Below are positions 53,105-64,000 of a stretch of DNA of 64,000 bases, piece after piece. The position numbers were made by a program, and so were the translations under genes. Location: contig JANFAH010000001.1 of NCBI GenBank assembly GCA_024663395.1, forward strand, positions 2,914,001 to 2,978,000, written 5' to 3'. The notes under the pieces were generated by a model that saw only the letters and a list, made by a program, of their open reading frames with translations, did no database searches and was not told where the DNA came from. Source of the stretch: Pisolithus tinctorius (taxonomy: Eukaryota > Basidiomycota > Agaricomycetes > Boletales > Pisolithaceae). Each line of letters starts with the position of its first letter. The first letter of the stretch is position 1.

Positions 53105-54780
53105 TCACAGCGACCCTGTCTCGTTTCCCTGATCATCTATCACTACGAGTCTGATACTGTATGCGATGTTCCTATTGAATGGTCCGAGGGTCCTGTTGCA
53201 GAGCACTCTCCACACTGTTTCGTTGCGGCTCAGCCTGGATGCATCACCTTCAGCGGTTGGGCAATCCCTGCTTCTGTGCCCGTGCATTCCACATCTGAAG
53301 CACTCTCCTGAGCATACCATCGCTGTTCCAGGTTTGAGGGGGTATGGTGTGTATTCAGTGACCCATGCTGAGTCTCCGTGTTTCATGATCCACGCTGTGA
53401 GCTGTGCCATGTACTTCCTCTGTCCTTCCTCGTCATTGGGGTGGTGTGGAACTTGCTCTAACCCTTTCCGTACAATCTCCTTCACTTCCTCGGTGGGCTG
53501 GTTGTATGGCGTATTGCGTCTCGGCGTCTGTTGGAGTGTGAATCGTGTGTTTGGGTGTGTCGTCGATGGTGAGGCTCGGGGGCTGGTACGGGATACTGCT
53601 ACTTGTCCGATCGTGAGTCGCTGGAGTTGCGCTGTGATGTCCGCTGTTGTTGCTCTCTTGGTTGCCTCCAGTTTTTGCATTAGTCTTGAGTCCTGTTCCT
53701 CATCTTTCCTCTTCCTCTCTTCTATCTCCTCACACTCCTGCTTCAGTTTCGATGTGCTCAAATCCTTCACATCATCCATGAACTTTTTCCATGTCGTGTA
53801 TTCTTCGTCTAGTAGTTTCCTGACCGCCTTGGGGAGCTGTTTCTTGACTTGCCATATCAGTGTAGGTCCGCTCTCGATTTTTGCTAGTCTTGCAAGCTCC
53901 ATCGCTTCTTCCGCCCACTTTACATGCGCCCACACCTTCTGATGTCCTACTGTTTTGATTGCTCCTACATCTTCCTCTGCCATTTTGTGATCAAGTAGTT
54001 CAGTCTGGTATTCTTCCGATGTCAGGGTTGCGCTCTTTGTTGTGGGCCACCTGTCGTTGAACGCTTTGACTACGTCATCCCAGCTGGCTCGTTGGGTTGC
54101 CGTGAGGTCATCATACCAGCATTCTGCTGGCGACCCCGTTCCTAGGTAGTTTGCCAGCACTTGGATCTTCTGTGTGTCGGTGGAGAGTGGGTTTAGGAAC
54201 AGCATACTGCGATTGAACACCTTGATGAAGTCGCTGGCGTTTTCTGTCTCCGCCCGATCTCCATAGAAGAGAGGGACTGCTTCCGCCATTCTTCTTGGTC
54301 GTTGCGCTGGGGCTGTGGCTGTTGTGGGTGGAGGTGCTGGGAGTGCTGCTAGATGTGTTGGGGGTGGGAGTATGGCTGGGGGTATGGTATTTTGCGGGGC
54401 TGACTGCTCTGGGTCTGAGAGCGAGTGTGGGAATGCCGCTACTGGGGCCGAATGTGTTCGTTCTCTGGTGCATCGGGGTTCTGCGGATGAGGCTGGTGGG
54501 GTCGGTAGTGCTAGCGTTGGGAACACTACCCATAAGTCGTATCTGCTAGTGTACTCGTTGTCTGTTCTGGTGTCCGGTGTGTCATCTACGGACAGGTAAT
54601 CCTGTAGGGGTGATGGTGCGTTCTCTGACATTTGTGATTCTGATGGGAACGAATAGTCACTGTTGTGCGACGTTCCAAGCGGCGACCATGATGGTGAGCT
54701 GTCAGGTGTATGCCCAGTCACGAAACGGCCCAGAGCGTTGCGTGGTTGGTTCCTGTTAGGCAGTTTGGTAGCGGTGCAGC
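53105..54780 (-). CDS. Element 1 gag
   Basis: Minus-strand frame of about 540 codons or more ending at 53105. The first visible block is RNALGRFVTGHTPDSSPSW; I find no ATG before it, so the start is uncertain (about 54,720-54,780). A Pro/Ser-rich N-terminus is followed by the gag core (VPLFYGDRAETENASDFIK, FLNPLSTDTQKIQVLANYL, WYDDLTATQRASWDDVVKAF), a coiled-coil-like charged stretch (EECEEIEERKRKDEEQDSR type) and the zinc knuckle CFRCGMHGHRSRDC. The stop overlaps the start of the pol frame by a -1 shift (GSL-stop). Confidence 0.8.
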
Positions 54781-54964
54781 GGTTAGTTTGAGGATTTTCT
54801 ACTCAGCTTGTTCTGTTTTATATCCTCCTCCACGTGTTGGTTGTGCAGATGCCTTGCGTTCGGTCAGTGACGGTTTGGTGCAGTGTCTGTTCAGTGTTGC
54901 AGTGCAGTGTTGTGCTGTCTGTTTAGCAGTTCACTTGAGTTGGATCACACGCTCATCACCAAGA

Positions 54965-55123
54965 TGGAGCAGTGGGAGAGAGCTTCCCCAGCAATGAGAT
55001 GAGGTCATTGTGAGCTGTGGGATTCTGTGTCTACTAAACATGTCCACGTCCATGTCTACCTCCATCTGACTAAGCCGATGTGGCTGTGTCCTCGTCCCCT
55101 GTCCCCCTGGCCCCCCTACTCCA
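54965..55123 (-). repeat. 5' LTR of element 1
   Basis: 159 bp. It differs from 18528-18686 at four sites, all CA here against CG in the other copy. Followed by the CCGG target duplication. Confidence 0.9.
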
Positions 55124-55511
55124 CCGGTGCGATGAGTCAGTGCTGCTGCGGAAGTAGAAAGGCTGGATCTTGTTTTTTTACACAATGATTCTGTTCAAGT
55201 CAACCATACGCAATTGAGCGTGCTTCACAGTGCAGCGCTGGTCGCACTACGATGTTGGCAGTTGCAAGACCACACTTGATGGTTGCATAAAGGGATACGA
55301 GTTGAATCGTAACCTTCCTGTCACACCGCACTTCTTTACGGGGATAGTACTGAATTAACGATGAGCACCCATTTCTTCATCGATCAACGAAAGTCACGAA
55401 CCTGGCCTGCGATAATTAGATAAAGATTAATCTATTGTGTCAGCTACAGCGGAAAAATAGAATAACACGACGTTTCAAAGCAAAGAAAGAAAGAAAGAAA
55501 GAATCCTAGCC
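55124..55511. other. Right target duplication and short intergenic stretch with microsatellite
   Basis: CCGG (55124-55127), then sequence that was originally continuous with 18,527. An AAAG tandem repeat lies at about 55,477-55,502, just past the UBA2 stop. No gene seen. Confidence 0.6.
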
Positions 55512-58082
55512 TCAGTTTATCACAATCACATCATCATCTGCCTCGTCCGTCGCACCCGAAAGCATGATCAGCCCATCCTCTTCCAATCTCCGTTTCTTAC
55601 TAGGGCTACCCATCTCTGGTACGGACATCGTGCCATTTATTTTCGGCCGCTTGCTTGAAGGACCTAATTCCTCGATCTCGTCGTCGGGGGCAGATCGTTT
55701 GCGAGACACTGGGGGCACGGGACTTGAGTGGCGTGGTGTATAATTGGGTTTGGGTAGAGGAGACGGTAATATTAATGATGGACCATCAACAAGATGGTTG
55801 GCCCTACCATGGGGTCAGTTTAGCCATCAAGCCTTCATCGATTGAACATGACTTACGGAAGCACGCTCAATGCGACTGCGATATTTCCCCACTCGCCCTC
55901 CTCATCAACGATCGTCAGGAACTTACCCCTCGTGACATTCAAGCTTTCCAACGTGCGATCCAAATTGTCATCCCAGTCAGGGTCGCTCAGTATACGCTTG
56001 TCCTCATACACGCTGACTTCTCGCCGACCCGTGCCACCACGCTCGCCATCGCCGTCACCAAGAATGCCGTCAAGGACTTCTCCAAGTGTTACTTTTGCCG
56101 GATCACACAACACCGTCGTGTATGTGTCCCGACAGATCTCACATTTTGGGTTCGGCAGACATAAGTTGACGGTACTGAGCGGCACGGTAGGCTTGAATTG
56201 TAAATGAACATTTTTGAGGGCGCTGTAGGACTTCCGAAGAACATGGAGCGCTTGCAGGACGATAAGCCCCGAAATGATGGCATTTGTCGTAGCGATAGCG
56301 GGTATGATATTACCAGCCATCTCTGTGATGGGGTTAAAAGGGGAATGAAGTCGGAAGTTCTTCCGGTGAAACCTACCTTTGACTTCCCACCGAGTCTTCC
56401 GCTCAATGTAATACGCTGCCGAACGAAGGTTGGAAGCAGCTGTCACGAAGTCAAGGGTGTCATCGTCGTCCTTGTCGAATGATATTGTTTCTTCGCCAGC
56501 TTGCAATCTCGCAGCCAAACGATTCGTACTTGACTCATTCAATTAGCACCTCTATAACCCAGCGCACGGTAGAGCTGACCTTGAGACGAAGAGTGCAAGA
56601 TTGTCCTGTAGGCTCAATGCCCTCTGATCCTTTAGGCCTGCGTTTGTCCCATTTATCTGTGGGGCAGCGTTGCCATTGAGGTGACCATTAACTGCCGGTT
56701 TACCTGACGATGTCTCGTTGACACTGCCAGCCGCTGTGTGCGATTTCACAGCCTCTTGAATAACGAAAGAACCATTTTCTATTGCATGGAAATCGAGCGG
56801 TGTTGGTGGGGCTCTTGACCGCCACATGTCCGTCATAGATAAGAGATTTAGGATGTCACTGTGAAAAACCTCCCAAGAAAGAATGTTAGCATACATGCGA
56901 GAACACAACTCGGCGACATATGAACCTTTTGGAAGACGGTCTTGGCTGCATCATCTGTTGGGTCGGCGGAGCGCAAGGCTTTACGGACGGCTTTGTATGC
57001 CAAAGCCTCCTTACGCAATGCCGCAATCTCTTGGGCTAGATGATGATCCGTACGTCAGCAATAAGATAAGGATATCACATAGGAAACTAGAGCCACCATT
57101 CTCGCCCTGCTTCTCCGCATCGTCTAACTCTGCAGTGCCACCCTCGTCTTCACCAAATAATTGACTATTCATGCCATAGGTGAGCTGACATAGAGCCCGA
57201 GATATCAAAGCTCACGGGAGAAGATAACTTTTGGCCCAGACGATGCAGTGGAGAGGTTGAGAGGGTGTGGACCGGATCGTACAAACCGGGAACGACTTTG
57301 GAGTAGGTTTCGGTACACAGTCGAAACACTCCGTTCGATCCTGTAGGAAAGTAAATATGACAAGATCCATATTGGATACACAGAACTGACCTTCAACAAC
57401 GGTTGCACCTGGCCGAGATATCCCGCTGTGCCGGACTCAACCAACGGAGTGCCAGCAGCCATGCACATCTTATTCACGTGCCGTCGCGCGTCTAGTGGAA
57501 CAAATGAAAGTGAGCGATACACTTGTGGCCAACGGAAGTGCCGCACCTAGATTGTCCAGTGCGTTCAGCACGATGTCGAATCCTCGAAACCACTCGATGT
57601 CAAACTGAGGTTCTTTGATGTTGGCGTGGATAGGGTAGATATGTACATTTGGGTTGAATGCACCTGCGGTCTGAGCGGCGACCTGAAGACGCCCGTGCAG
57701 ACCACTTCAGGAGTGCTCTTGCACAGGAATATACATAAGGCGTACCATGGCTTTGCTCTGCTTAATATCTTTCTTCCTAAAGAGAAATTGGCGATTGAGG
57801 TTGGAGAGGTCTATGGTATCCAAATCTAATAGGGTTATGTGTCCGAACCCCGTCAACACGACATTCTTGACTGCTCGGAGATGAAAATAGGTGAGACACT
57901 CGTCCCCAAGGCAACGACGTTGAGACCAAGTTGGAGGACTCACGCAGTTCGCACCCGATACCTCCTGCGCCAACAAGCAAGACCTTGGTGTTGGCCAATC
58001 TGTTGCAGAGCTCTGGACCAAGGATTGCCTCTGCATGAGTGTAGCGACCGCCTCTGCGCGGAATTTCGGCTGTAGATGACAT
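55512..58082 (-). CDS. UBA2: SUMO-activating enzyme E1 catalytic subunit UBA2
   Basis: About nine exons on the minus strand. ATG at 58082 ([20 protein letters not shown]), then the ATP-binding fold [33 protein letters not shown] and [16 protein letters not shown] (exon-joined). The adenylation region is [20 protein letters not shown] and [18 protein letters not shown]. The catalytic Cys lies in [19 protein letters not shown]. Later blocks are [20 protein letters not shown] and the C-terminal ubiquitin-like domain ([29 protein letters not shown]). The tail has a basic [14 protein letters not shown] nuclear signal. With Aos1 it activates SUMO in the nucleus. Catalytic motifs are intact and the length is normal. 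Confidence 0.94.
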
Positions 58083-58300
58083 TGAAAGTAGTGATCCTGT
58101 GTCTGGCCCTAGACAGGGGGGTGTTCAATGTTGCATGCACTCTGTGAGTGAGTGCTAGTGTGAATGGGCGGGCAGTTGATTTGGCAAAGAGTCTTGCCAG
58201 CGCTCTGGATGCTTTGGGATTATAATTAGGCAGACGTGACTCCGGTCACGCGACTGTCACGCGTTTTCATCCATACTCGGTACTAGTCATCACTACAAAG

Positions 58301-58990
58301 TCAGTGCCTCCACCCGACTTGGTGACCATCGTCCATCATGGGCTCTACGAATCCCCTGAAGACCCATGCAGGAGGCGTGGTAGTAGCAGTGGTAGTTTGT
58401 TGTAGTAGTGGATTTACGTTCCCTGCCTGTCCCACAACACTGCTCCAATCCTGCGACCAACGCATTCCATACCCTTCCTCGACCCGCACTTCGTATACCA
58501 GTACTTGATGCGGCAGCCAATGCAAATTCCTCCATTTTGCGTTATCCACCACCCTCCCGAACAGCGACAGTGCCTTTTCATTGATCCCAGCCACCGACCC
58601 CGAAGGCGTTCCCCACCAACCACCGCTCGGAACCCCGTTTGCACTGCTTGAGCGTAGCTCTGGCGTTCCCTGCGATCGATGGCCATGCTTCGACCACGCC
58701 CTTGCACCCGTTGTCAATCCCACCTTGTTTGGAATGACGAACGCAGCCAGGCACTCTTCGCGTGTCGGTGGATCGTAACCCAGTGCTGATCCAACCGTAT
58801 ACGCCAGCCCGCGCAACAAGTGTCGGGCCAGCGGGGTTTCCAAGAGTATTTTCTCCTCCCTTCCAAGATCGCTGAAGTCGGATTTGGACAAGATTTTGCG
58901 GAGACGAGCACGTTCCGATGCCGCTTCAGGCAACTCTTCCATGTTATAACATCGGGGCGTAATCGGGCGGTCGTATGACGAAGACGACAT
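58301..58990 (-). CDS. Conserved basidiomycete protein, function unknown
   Basis: Single exon of 229 residues, ATG at 58990 (MSSSSYDRPITPRCYNMEEL); a second ATG at MEELPEAASERARLRKI is also possible. The N-terminal half is helical with LETPLARHLLRGLAYTVGSA, which may be amphipathic or weakly membrane-seeking. The C-terminal half carries KWRNLHWLPHQVLVYEVRVE, EGYGMRWS and WVFRGFVEPMMDDGHQVGWR, a strongly patterned end that I recall from other basidiomycete hypothetical proteins. No catalytic motif is recognised. It lies between UBA2 and BNA1, all on the minus strand. Confidence 0.7.
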   Translation of the reverse strand: MSSSSYDRPITPRCYNMEELPEAASERARLRKILSKSDFSDLGREEKILLETPLARHLLRGLAYTVGSALGYDPPTREECLAAFVIPNKVGLTTGARAWSKHGHRSQGTPELRSSSANGVPSGGWWGTPSGSVAGINEKALSLFGRVVDNAKWRNLHWLPHQVLVYEVRVEEGYGMRWSQDWSSVVGQAGNVNPLLQQTTTATTTPPAWVFRGFVEPMMDDGHQVGWRH

Positions 58991-59156
58991 GGCAGTGGAC
59001 GAGGGGAAGCTCAGCTCCCACGATTGAACCCGAGACTACATCAGCTGGCGCTCGACTAGAGGCTCCGATACGCTCAGAGCACTCGGACAGAATCACAGCA
59101 AAAGTACAATAAGTAGGTACATACATACAACTGCCCCTGAATAATCATCATAAACT

Positions 59157-59840
59157 TACTTGGGAGGTGCAACCTTGCCACACTCTTTGCACCTCCTCAG
59201 TTCCTCGTCTGTCATCCATCGCTGAATCACGGGTTTGAGCTGCGTGCCGAGATCATTCACATGGAAAGACTCTTTGTGAATAATAACAGGTTCTGCATGC
59301 ACTGGTTCACGGCAGTACCACTGCAGGGTGTCTGCAGAAGAACTGGGTCAGTGACTGCGAGTGGCCGTGGTCCAGGATCACATACCTTTGGAATCTTCTG
59401 ACCTAACTGTCTCGATGACTATGCCAATCGTGTTTGCGAACCGGACAGGGTTGTGAGGCGTATTAGCTGATGCACGGGAGTAAAAATCACCGACGGAGAT
59501 CATGAAGAAGCATCGTACCAGGCAGCAGAAACATGGCGCCCTCTTCGATCACTATGTCTTCGAATCTACCCTCATCTACAATCTTCAATACCATGGGCCC
59601 TTTGTATTGGTAAAACCACTCCTGTGAACACCGCAAGTCAGCGATCGGGGAATAGAGGTTATAGTCGAGTGTCACCTCGGTCTCGTTGACGTGGTAGTCG
59701 TTCCGCTGATTAGGTCCTCCGATGGCCATGACAATGAAGTCTTTCTCCTTATACAAACAAAAGTTGTTCACTGGAGGCTGGAGCAGGTGGGCATTGGCCT
59801 CCAGCCACTTCGGGAAGTTGATAGGAGGGCGCATGGGCAT
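59157..59840 (-). CDS. BNA1: 3-hydroxyanthranilate 3,4-dioxygenase (kynurenine pathway to NAD)
   Basis: Four exons; ATG at 59840 ([20 protein letters not shown]). This small cupin opens the ring of 3-hydroxyanthranilate to give the quinolinate precursor for de novo NAD synthesis in the cytosol. Fe ligands are visible in [14 protein letters not shown] (His and Glu, across an intron) and in NTPHNPVRF (His). [20 protein letters not shown] is the conserved core. The C-terminal CxxC ([13 protein letters not shown]) and the Cys in [13 protein letters not shown] match family members with the second metal site. The length of about 180 residues is normal. Introns lie at about 59,618-59,675, 59,470-59,521 and 59,330-59,385. 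Confidence 0.92.
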
Positions 59841-60409
59841 CGCTCGTAGTTGGAGATAGTTTGTGCGAGGGACAGTGGCCTTGGGACCGTCGGACTAATA
59901 CAGCTATGACGGAGCTGTGTGAGATCGCCCGTTATCTTATCTCGGCTGATTCATACAACAAAATCGTGATCTATGCGAGACGTCTCGATCGCCGACCTGC
60001 GGATAGGCTGCTGGTCAGCGCGATGATGATGATTCTGTACCTGCCACGGAGCCAACGGCATTAATCTCATGTTCCTATGTGTCAAGCATCAATGTTCCGA
60101 GGCTGTTCAGATTTTCCGCCCTGGAACAAAGCAAAACATATTGTTTCCAAGATATTCGAAGTGGTCTAGTTTTTAAGAAAAAAAATTGCGAGCCCTCCTG
60201 TACGTATACGAGTATCATGGGGACTTTCAATCCATTGACAGGCGTGAGGATGGTGAAGGGTCGAGTTATTTGTTGTATTTTTATCACGGTGTAAATAAAT
60301 AAATAATCAAAACAAGGCACTCCGTCCGCTCTGCCTAATCGAAGCCAACAACAACGCTGACATTCTTTTTTTCTGCTCACACCCTCCTTCACCGAACGAC
60401 CCCGTCACG
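59841..60409. other. Divergent intergenic region, BNA1 and copper radical oxidase
   Basis: About 570 bp between divergent starts. A T/C-rich stretch (CATTCTTTTTTTCTGCTC) just before 60,410 may mark the oxidase core promoter, as in many fungi. No gene seen. Confidence 0.45.
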
Positions 60410-62855
60410 ATGCTCCCCTCGCTACCCTGGCTGGCATTCGGGGTAGCCTCCTCTTCCAATCTCGTCTCTGCACAAACAGCAGGGTCCATCTCACAAGTCG
60501 GTAGTTCTCTCGTCAGTGCAATGATGGTGCGTCCATACATCGCGTCGTCCTCGAATATCCTTCCCGACTACCACAGATGTTTCTCGGTAACGAGGAAAAA
60601 GTCTACATTCTCGACAAGGCAGAAGGGAACAGTGCCCAAATAAACGGTCATCCCGCGTGGGGTGCTGCTTGGTGAATACGGTATCCTTTTCTTCGCCCCT
60701 CTCTTATCCATACCCTTTCCAATGACCAAGGGACATCAACGGTCACACCGCAACGTTGATGGATGTGTATACAAACACTTTCTGTGCCTCCGGCATGCAC
60801 TTGCCCAATGGCTCATACGCCACCTTTGGTGGGAATGGTGCCGTCGGTCCAGGTGGCAATATCGGCTCAGTCCTGAACAACGCCGGCTCAGGCGCATACG
60901 ACGCAACTTACGGTGACTACGATGGCGGAAACGCCATTCGTATTCTCAATCCCTGTACGAACGCAGACGACTGGTCAAGTTCACAATGTCAGTGGTTTGA
61001 CAACGCCACCGTCCTTGCTATGCAAAAACGTCGTTGGTACTCTGCGTGTGAGCCTCTGGGCGATGGTACAATCGCCTTGATCGGTGGTTTCGTCAACGGC
61101 GGTTACATCAACAGAAATACCCCAAACACCGACCCCGCATATGAAGGTGGAGCAGCCGAACCTACCTACGAGTTCTTTCCTTCACGAGGAAATGCAACGG
61201 AAATGCAATTTATGGTCTCGACTTCTGGTTTGAACTCGTATGCACATACGTACTTGATGCCTTCTGGGAAAATGCTCGTCCAGGCAAATATATCGACTAG
61301 TAAGTAGTGCCACCGCCCCGCAAGAATGGTCATATTGACGTTACGCTCAGTGCTTTGGGACCCCGATACGAACACAGAGACACCGCTCCCCGGTATGCCT
61401 GGTAACGTGGTTCGTGTATACCCTGCATCAGGGGCTGTCGCGATGCTTCCTTTGACTCCCGCCAACAACTGGACTCCGACCATTCTTTTCTGCGGTGGAT
61501 CTGACATGCCTGACACTTACTGGGGTAATTACTCGTACCCCTATTATAATACCTGGGATTATCCCGCCTCAAAGGACTGTCAACGACTCACTCCAGAACC
61601 CCAGGATGGTTCTTCGCCCGCTTACCAGCAAGACGATGACATGCTGGAGGGCCGCACTATGGGTCAGTTCATCGCTCTTCCGGACGGTACTATGCTCGTC
61701 GTGAATGGTGGTATGAATGGGACTGCCGGATATGCTCAGGCTACCGGAATGACGCCCAACTTTAACGATATGCCCTACGGTGAATCTTTGGCCGCTGGCC
61801 CGGTCGGTACACCTGCAATCTACAACCCCAATATGCCCAGTGGCAGCCGGTGGTCCAATGCTGGTTTGGGGAATTCCAACATAGCCCGTCTATACCATTC
61901 CTCCGCAATGCTTCTTCCCGATGCTTCCGTCATGATCGCAGGTTCAAATCCCAACATCGACGTCAACCTGACCACAATTTTCCCAACTACCTACACCGTC
62001 GAAGTGTTCTACCCTCCCTACTTCTCCGCCCCAGTTCGCCCCCAGCCTACTGGTGTTCCGACCCAGCTCTCTTACGGTGGTGCATACTTTAATATCACCG
62101 TTCCCTCTACCTCATACAGTGGTTCGGCTAATGCCGCAGCTGCGAACACGACTGTCGTGCTTTCTCGCGGTGGTTTCACTACCCACGCCATGAACATGGG
62201 CCAACGCCACCTACAACTGAATAACACTTATACCGTGAACAGCGATGGATCCTATGTACTTCATGTTGCCCAAGCCCCTCCCAATCCCAACATTTTCCAA
62301 CCTGGACCTGCCTTACTCTTCGTCGTTGTGAACGGCATCCCAAGCAATGGCACAATGGTCATCGTAGGATCTGGTAACATTGAGACACAGCCGACATCGG
62401 CCGTCAGTGATTTGCCACCCAACGTTCTGAACGATGCCGCACAAGGCAAGGGTAGCAGTGATTCGAGCCAGTCCTCATCGTCCAAACCGAGCACGGGTGT
62501 GATTGTCGGTGCCATTGTCGGTGCTATCGCCGTAATCGGTGTTGTCGGTGCCGCGTTTGGTATTTACATGGCCCGTCGTCGACGCGCCGCCAGTCGTCAA
62601 CACCCTGCAGCAGCATATGCTATGGGTACGACGCGGAGTGGGTATATGGGTAGTGGGGTCGCCGGTGCCGATTATACAAGACATTCCGATTCAAGCGCGT
62701 TTGTACCGTTGCAACAAGATAACCCCAGTATGGCCTGGAACGCAAGCAGCGTCAGCTTGCAGTACCGAGATGATTTCGGAGGGCGACCAAGCGATGTAGC
62801 CTACGATCCATATAATCCGGACGGTGTGCACAGGGTGGAGGGTTATAGGTCATAA
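60410..62855 (+). CDS. Copper radical oxidase (glyoxal/galactose oxidase-like, AA5_1) with C-terminal membrane anchor
   Basis: Four exons; ATG at 60410 with a signal peptide (LPWLAFGVASSSNLVSAQ). A seven-bladed kelch-type propeller follows. Copper-site residues are Cys in FCASGMHLPNGSY (thioether Cys), Tyr in RRWYSACEPLGDG, Tyr-His in ARLYHSSAMLLPD and His in GFTTHAMNMGQRH. The DUF1929-type end domain is present. Unlike secreted glyoxal oxidases, it continues after a Ser-rich linker into one transmembrane helix (VIVGAIVGAIAVIGVVGAAF) and RRRR with a cytoplasmic tail, so it is probably tethered to the plasma membrane or wall. It oxidises aldehydes or alcohols, producing H2O2. Introns are after SAMM, after GAAW and near 61,302. 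Complete, no defects. Confidence 0.92.
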
Positions 62856-63068
62856 CTATAGTATATGGACACGGAATTTTGTTGATTCATAGGTAGTAGC
62901 ATGGACTGGGTTCTGATAATATCGTTCTTTTATCTCTGCCTTTCTTTTATTTTCTACAGGACATGTCCTTGTTGCTTTTTCCTAGCACTGTCTTATATAC
63001 TTCGTCACTAGTCCAAGACTTCGCCGATCGGCGCCTGAGAGCCACCGCCATCTCACAGCTTGACCACT

Positions 63069-63635
63069 ATGGCCACGGCCTACTATGAATTCTATCGCGG
63101 ATCGTCGTAAGTCCCCAAGTGCCCCACAACAGGGCGAGCATCGCTGATCATTGCTGCTTCATGACAGCATCGGAATGGCACTGACGGACTCACTCGACGA
63201 GCTCATTACGAGCGGAGCAATCACGCCTCAGTTGGCTATGAAAGTACTACAACAGGTTCAGCTCCTTTCGTTACCTCAGGCGTCGTCATGCAAGTGTTGA
63301 TTCTGAATGTGATTTCTTGGTCGATTGTCGGTCACGATGTATAGTTCGACAAGTCACTGGCAGATACTATGGCCAAATTGGTGAAGACGAAGACCTCGCT
63401 CAAGGTATATATATTTTTCATGCCCCCTGCTCTCGTGCATAGGGTTTCAAAGGGGTGACTCATGGCCCGTAATTTCCAGGGCCACCTACACACATATCGG
63501 TTATGCGACGACGTGTGGACGTTTATCGTCCAAGATCCCGTTTTCAAGATGGAATCGAACGAAATGGTGTCTGCACGACGAATCAAGATTGTCGCGTGCA
63601 AGAACGGGGACGCTATCGAGGCAGGGAAGAAGTAG
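63069..63635 (+). CDS. TOA2: Transcription initiation factor IIA gamma subunit
   Basis: Four exons give about 113 residues, the usual size. ATG at 63069 ([20 protein letters not shown]), then [38 protein letters not shown] and [20 protein letters not shown]. It ends with a beta-barrel region [12 protein letters not shown] and [16 protein letters not shown] binds TBP on promoters in the nucleus with Toa1. All introns have GT-AG ends and the frame is intact. Confidence 0.94.
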
Positions 63636-63849
63636 ATTATGTGCCATTCTCCTACCGATCGTCAACCAATCGCTCCGTTATGGATCACCGTTTCATGTTT
63701 TGGAGTGCTGCGCGCACCATTCCTTGGGTTATAACGCACGATGTAGTTCACGTCTCAGCCAAAGTATATATATATGCCTGTTCTAACTTGCTTCGAACCA
63801 CCCGCTCCGTAACGACCCACTACACACGAGCTTTGGTTACTTGACGACT

Positions 63850-64000
63850 TTAAATCCGTTCGAAGATGTACATGTATGCGAGATTTTTCAGTTCATCCAC
63901 GCTCGTCTTGTCGGCCACCACGACTTTTTCATCGTTAAAAAGTACCCACTCGCCGTTCTCCTCCACGTCCATGGCATCGCCAAGTTGAGTCGGAGGTATC
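63850..64000 (-). CDS. Ubiquitin carboxyl-terminal hydrolase C-terminus (USP5/Ubp14-like), partial
   Basis: The final 49 or so residues of a gene whose 5' part lies outside the window. They read GEWVLFNDEKVVVADKT and LKNLAYMYIFERI-stop, matching the end of USP catalytic domains (the GxWVxFND and YxxxY/F elements). The blend of acidic spacer (GDAMDVEENG) and ending suggests Ubp14/USP5, but so short a piece cannot settle the subfamily. Convergent with TOA2. Confidence 0.7.
   Translation of the reverse strand, partial: IPPTQLGDAMDVEENGEWVLFNDEKVVVADKTSVDELKNLAYMYIFERI

Larger units (their letters stand above)
18528..55123 (-). mobile_element. Element 1: Ty3/Gypsy LTR retrotransposon, split by two nested insertions
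   Basis: Two 159-bp LTRs (18528-18686 and 54965-55123) with matching ends and a CCGG target duplication enclose minus-strand gag and pol. The element is broken by element 3 (19,271-40,582) and element 2 (42,666-51,618). With insertions removed it would be about 6.3 kb, normal for Gypsy. Order on the minus strand: gag, protease, RT, RNase H, integrase. It carries several in-frame TGA codons where Arg is expected, so it is dead. The two LTRs differ at four sites, all CG versus CA. The primer-binding site begins three bases after the 5' LTR on the minus strand (TGGTGATGAGCG). Confidence 0.9.

Noticed and set aside
1..64000. tRNA or rRNA genes
   Set aside because: I saw no convincing cloverleaf with A/B boxes or rRNA core sequence; a covariance search would be needed to exclude them.

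Overview
The window looks like nuclear DNA of a mushroom-forming basidiomycete (Agaricomycetes). Genes are dense, with many 45-70 bp GT-AG introns. They include fungal single-copy genes (PSF1, ULA1, UBA2, BNA1, TOA2), a membrane-anchored copper radical oxidase, a giant vWA/GTPase protein of a type I know from mushroom genomes, a KDZ transposon and nested Ty3/Gypsy retrotransposons. I cannot name the species.

Left arm (1-18.5 kb): about 1.2 kb without a recognisable gene, an O-methyltransferase that lacks an in-frame ATG, a conserved fungal protein with a mitochondrial-type N-terminus, GINS subunit PSF1 divergent from the NEDD8-E1 subunit ULA1, a roughly 9 kb vWA + GTPase + Cys-rich gene with probable frameshifts, and a glutathione S-transferase.

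Middle (18,528-55,123) is one nested transposon block. Element 1 is a Gypsy element on the minus strand with 159-bp LTRs and a CCGG target duplication, so base 18,527 was once next to 55,128. It was broken twice. Element 3 (19,274-40,582, plus strand, 654-bp LTRs) entered its integrase tail and is flanked by an unusual 70-bp direct duplication. Element 2 (42,666-51,618, plus strand, LTRs of about 1.87 kb, TSD CCGC) entered its reverse transcriptase just after the catalytic FVDD. Element 3 was itself interrupted between RNase H and integrase by an 11.2-kb KDZ DNA transposon with terminal inverted repeats. That transposon holds a CxC2-KDZ transposase and three further genes. Element 3 also has an intact four-exon antisense passenger gene between its integrase and its 3' LTR.

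Across the block, nearly all LTR-LTR differences in elements 1 and 3 and many in element 2 are CpG to TpG/CpA, and most in-frame stops are TGA where related proteins carry Arg (CGA). Both point to cytosine methylation followed by deamination. The most novel observations are a hairpin with a conserved GGAC-type loop 18-19 nt before the 3' LTR in all three Gypsy families, an LTR-encoded reading frame and palindromic repeat family in element 2 (which lacks RT/RNase H), a -1 slippery site at the gag-pol stop of element 3, and the passenger gene.

Right arm (55.1-64 kb): SUMO-E1 subunit UBA2, a conserved hypothetical gene, 3-hydroxyanthranilate dioxygenase BNA1 (NAD synthesis), a glyoxal/galactose-oxidase-like copper radical oxidase with a C-terminal membrane anchor, TFIIA gamma subunit TOA2 and the 3' end of a ubiquitin hydrolase. 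These look like ordinary host genes without a shared pathway.
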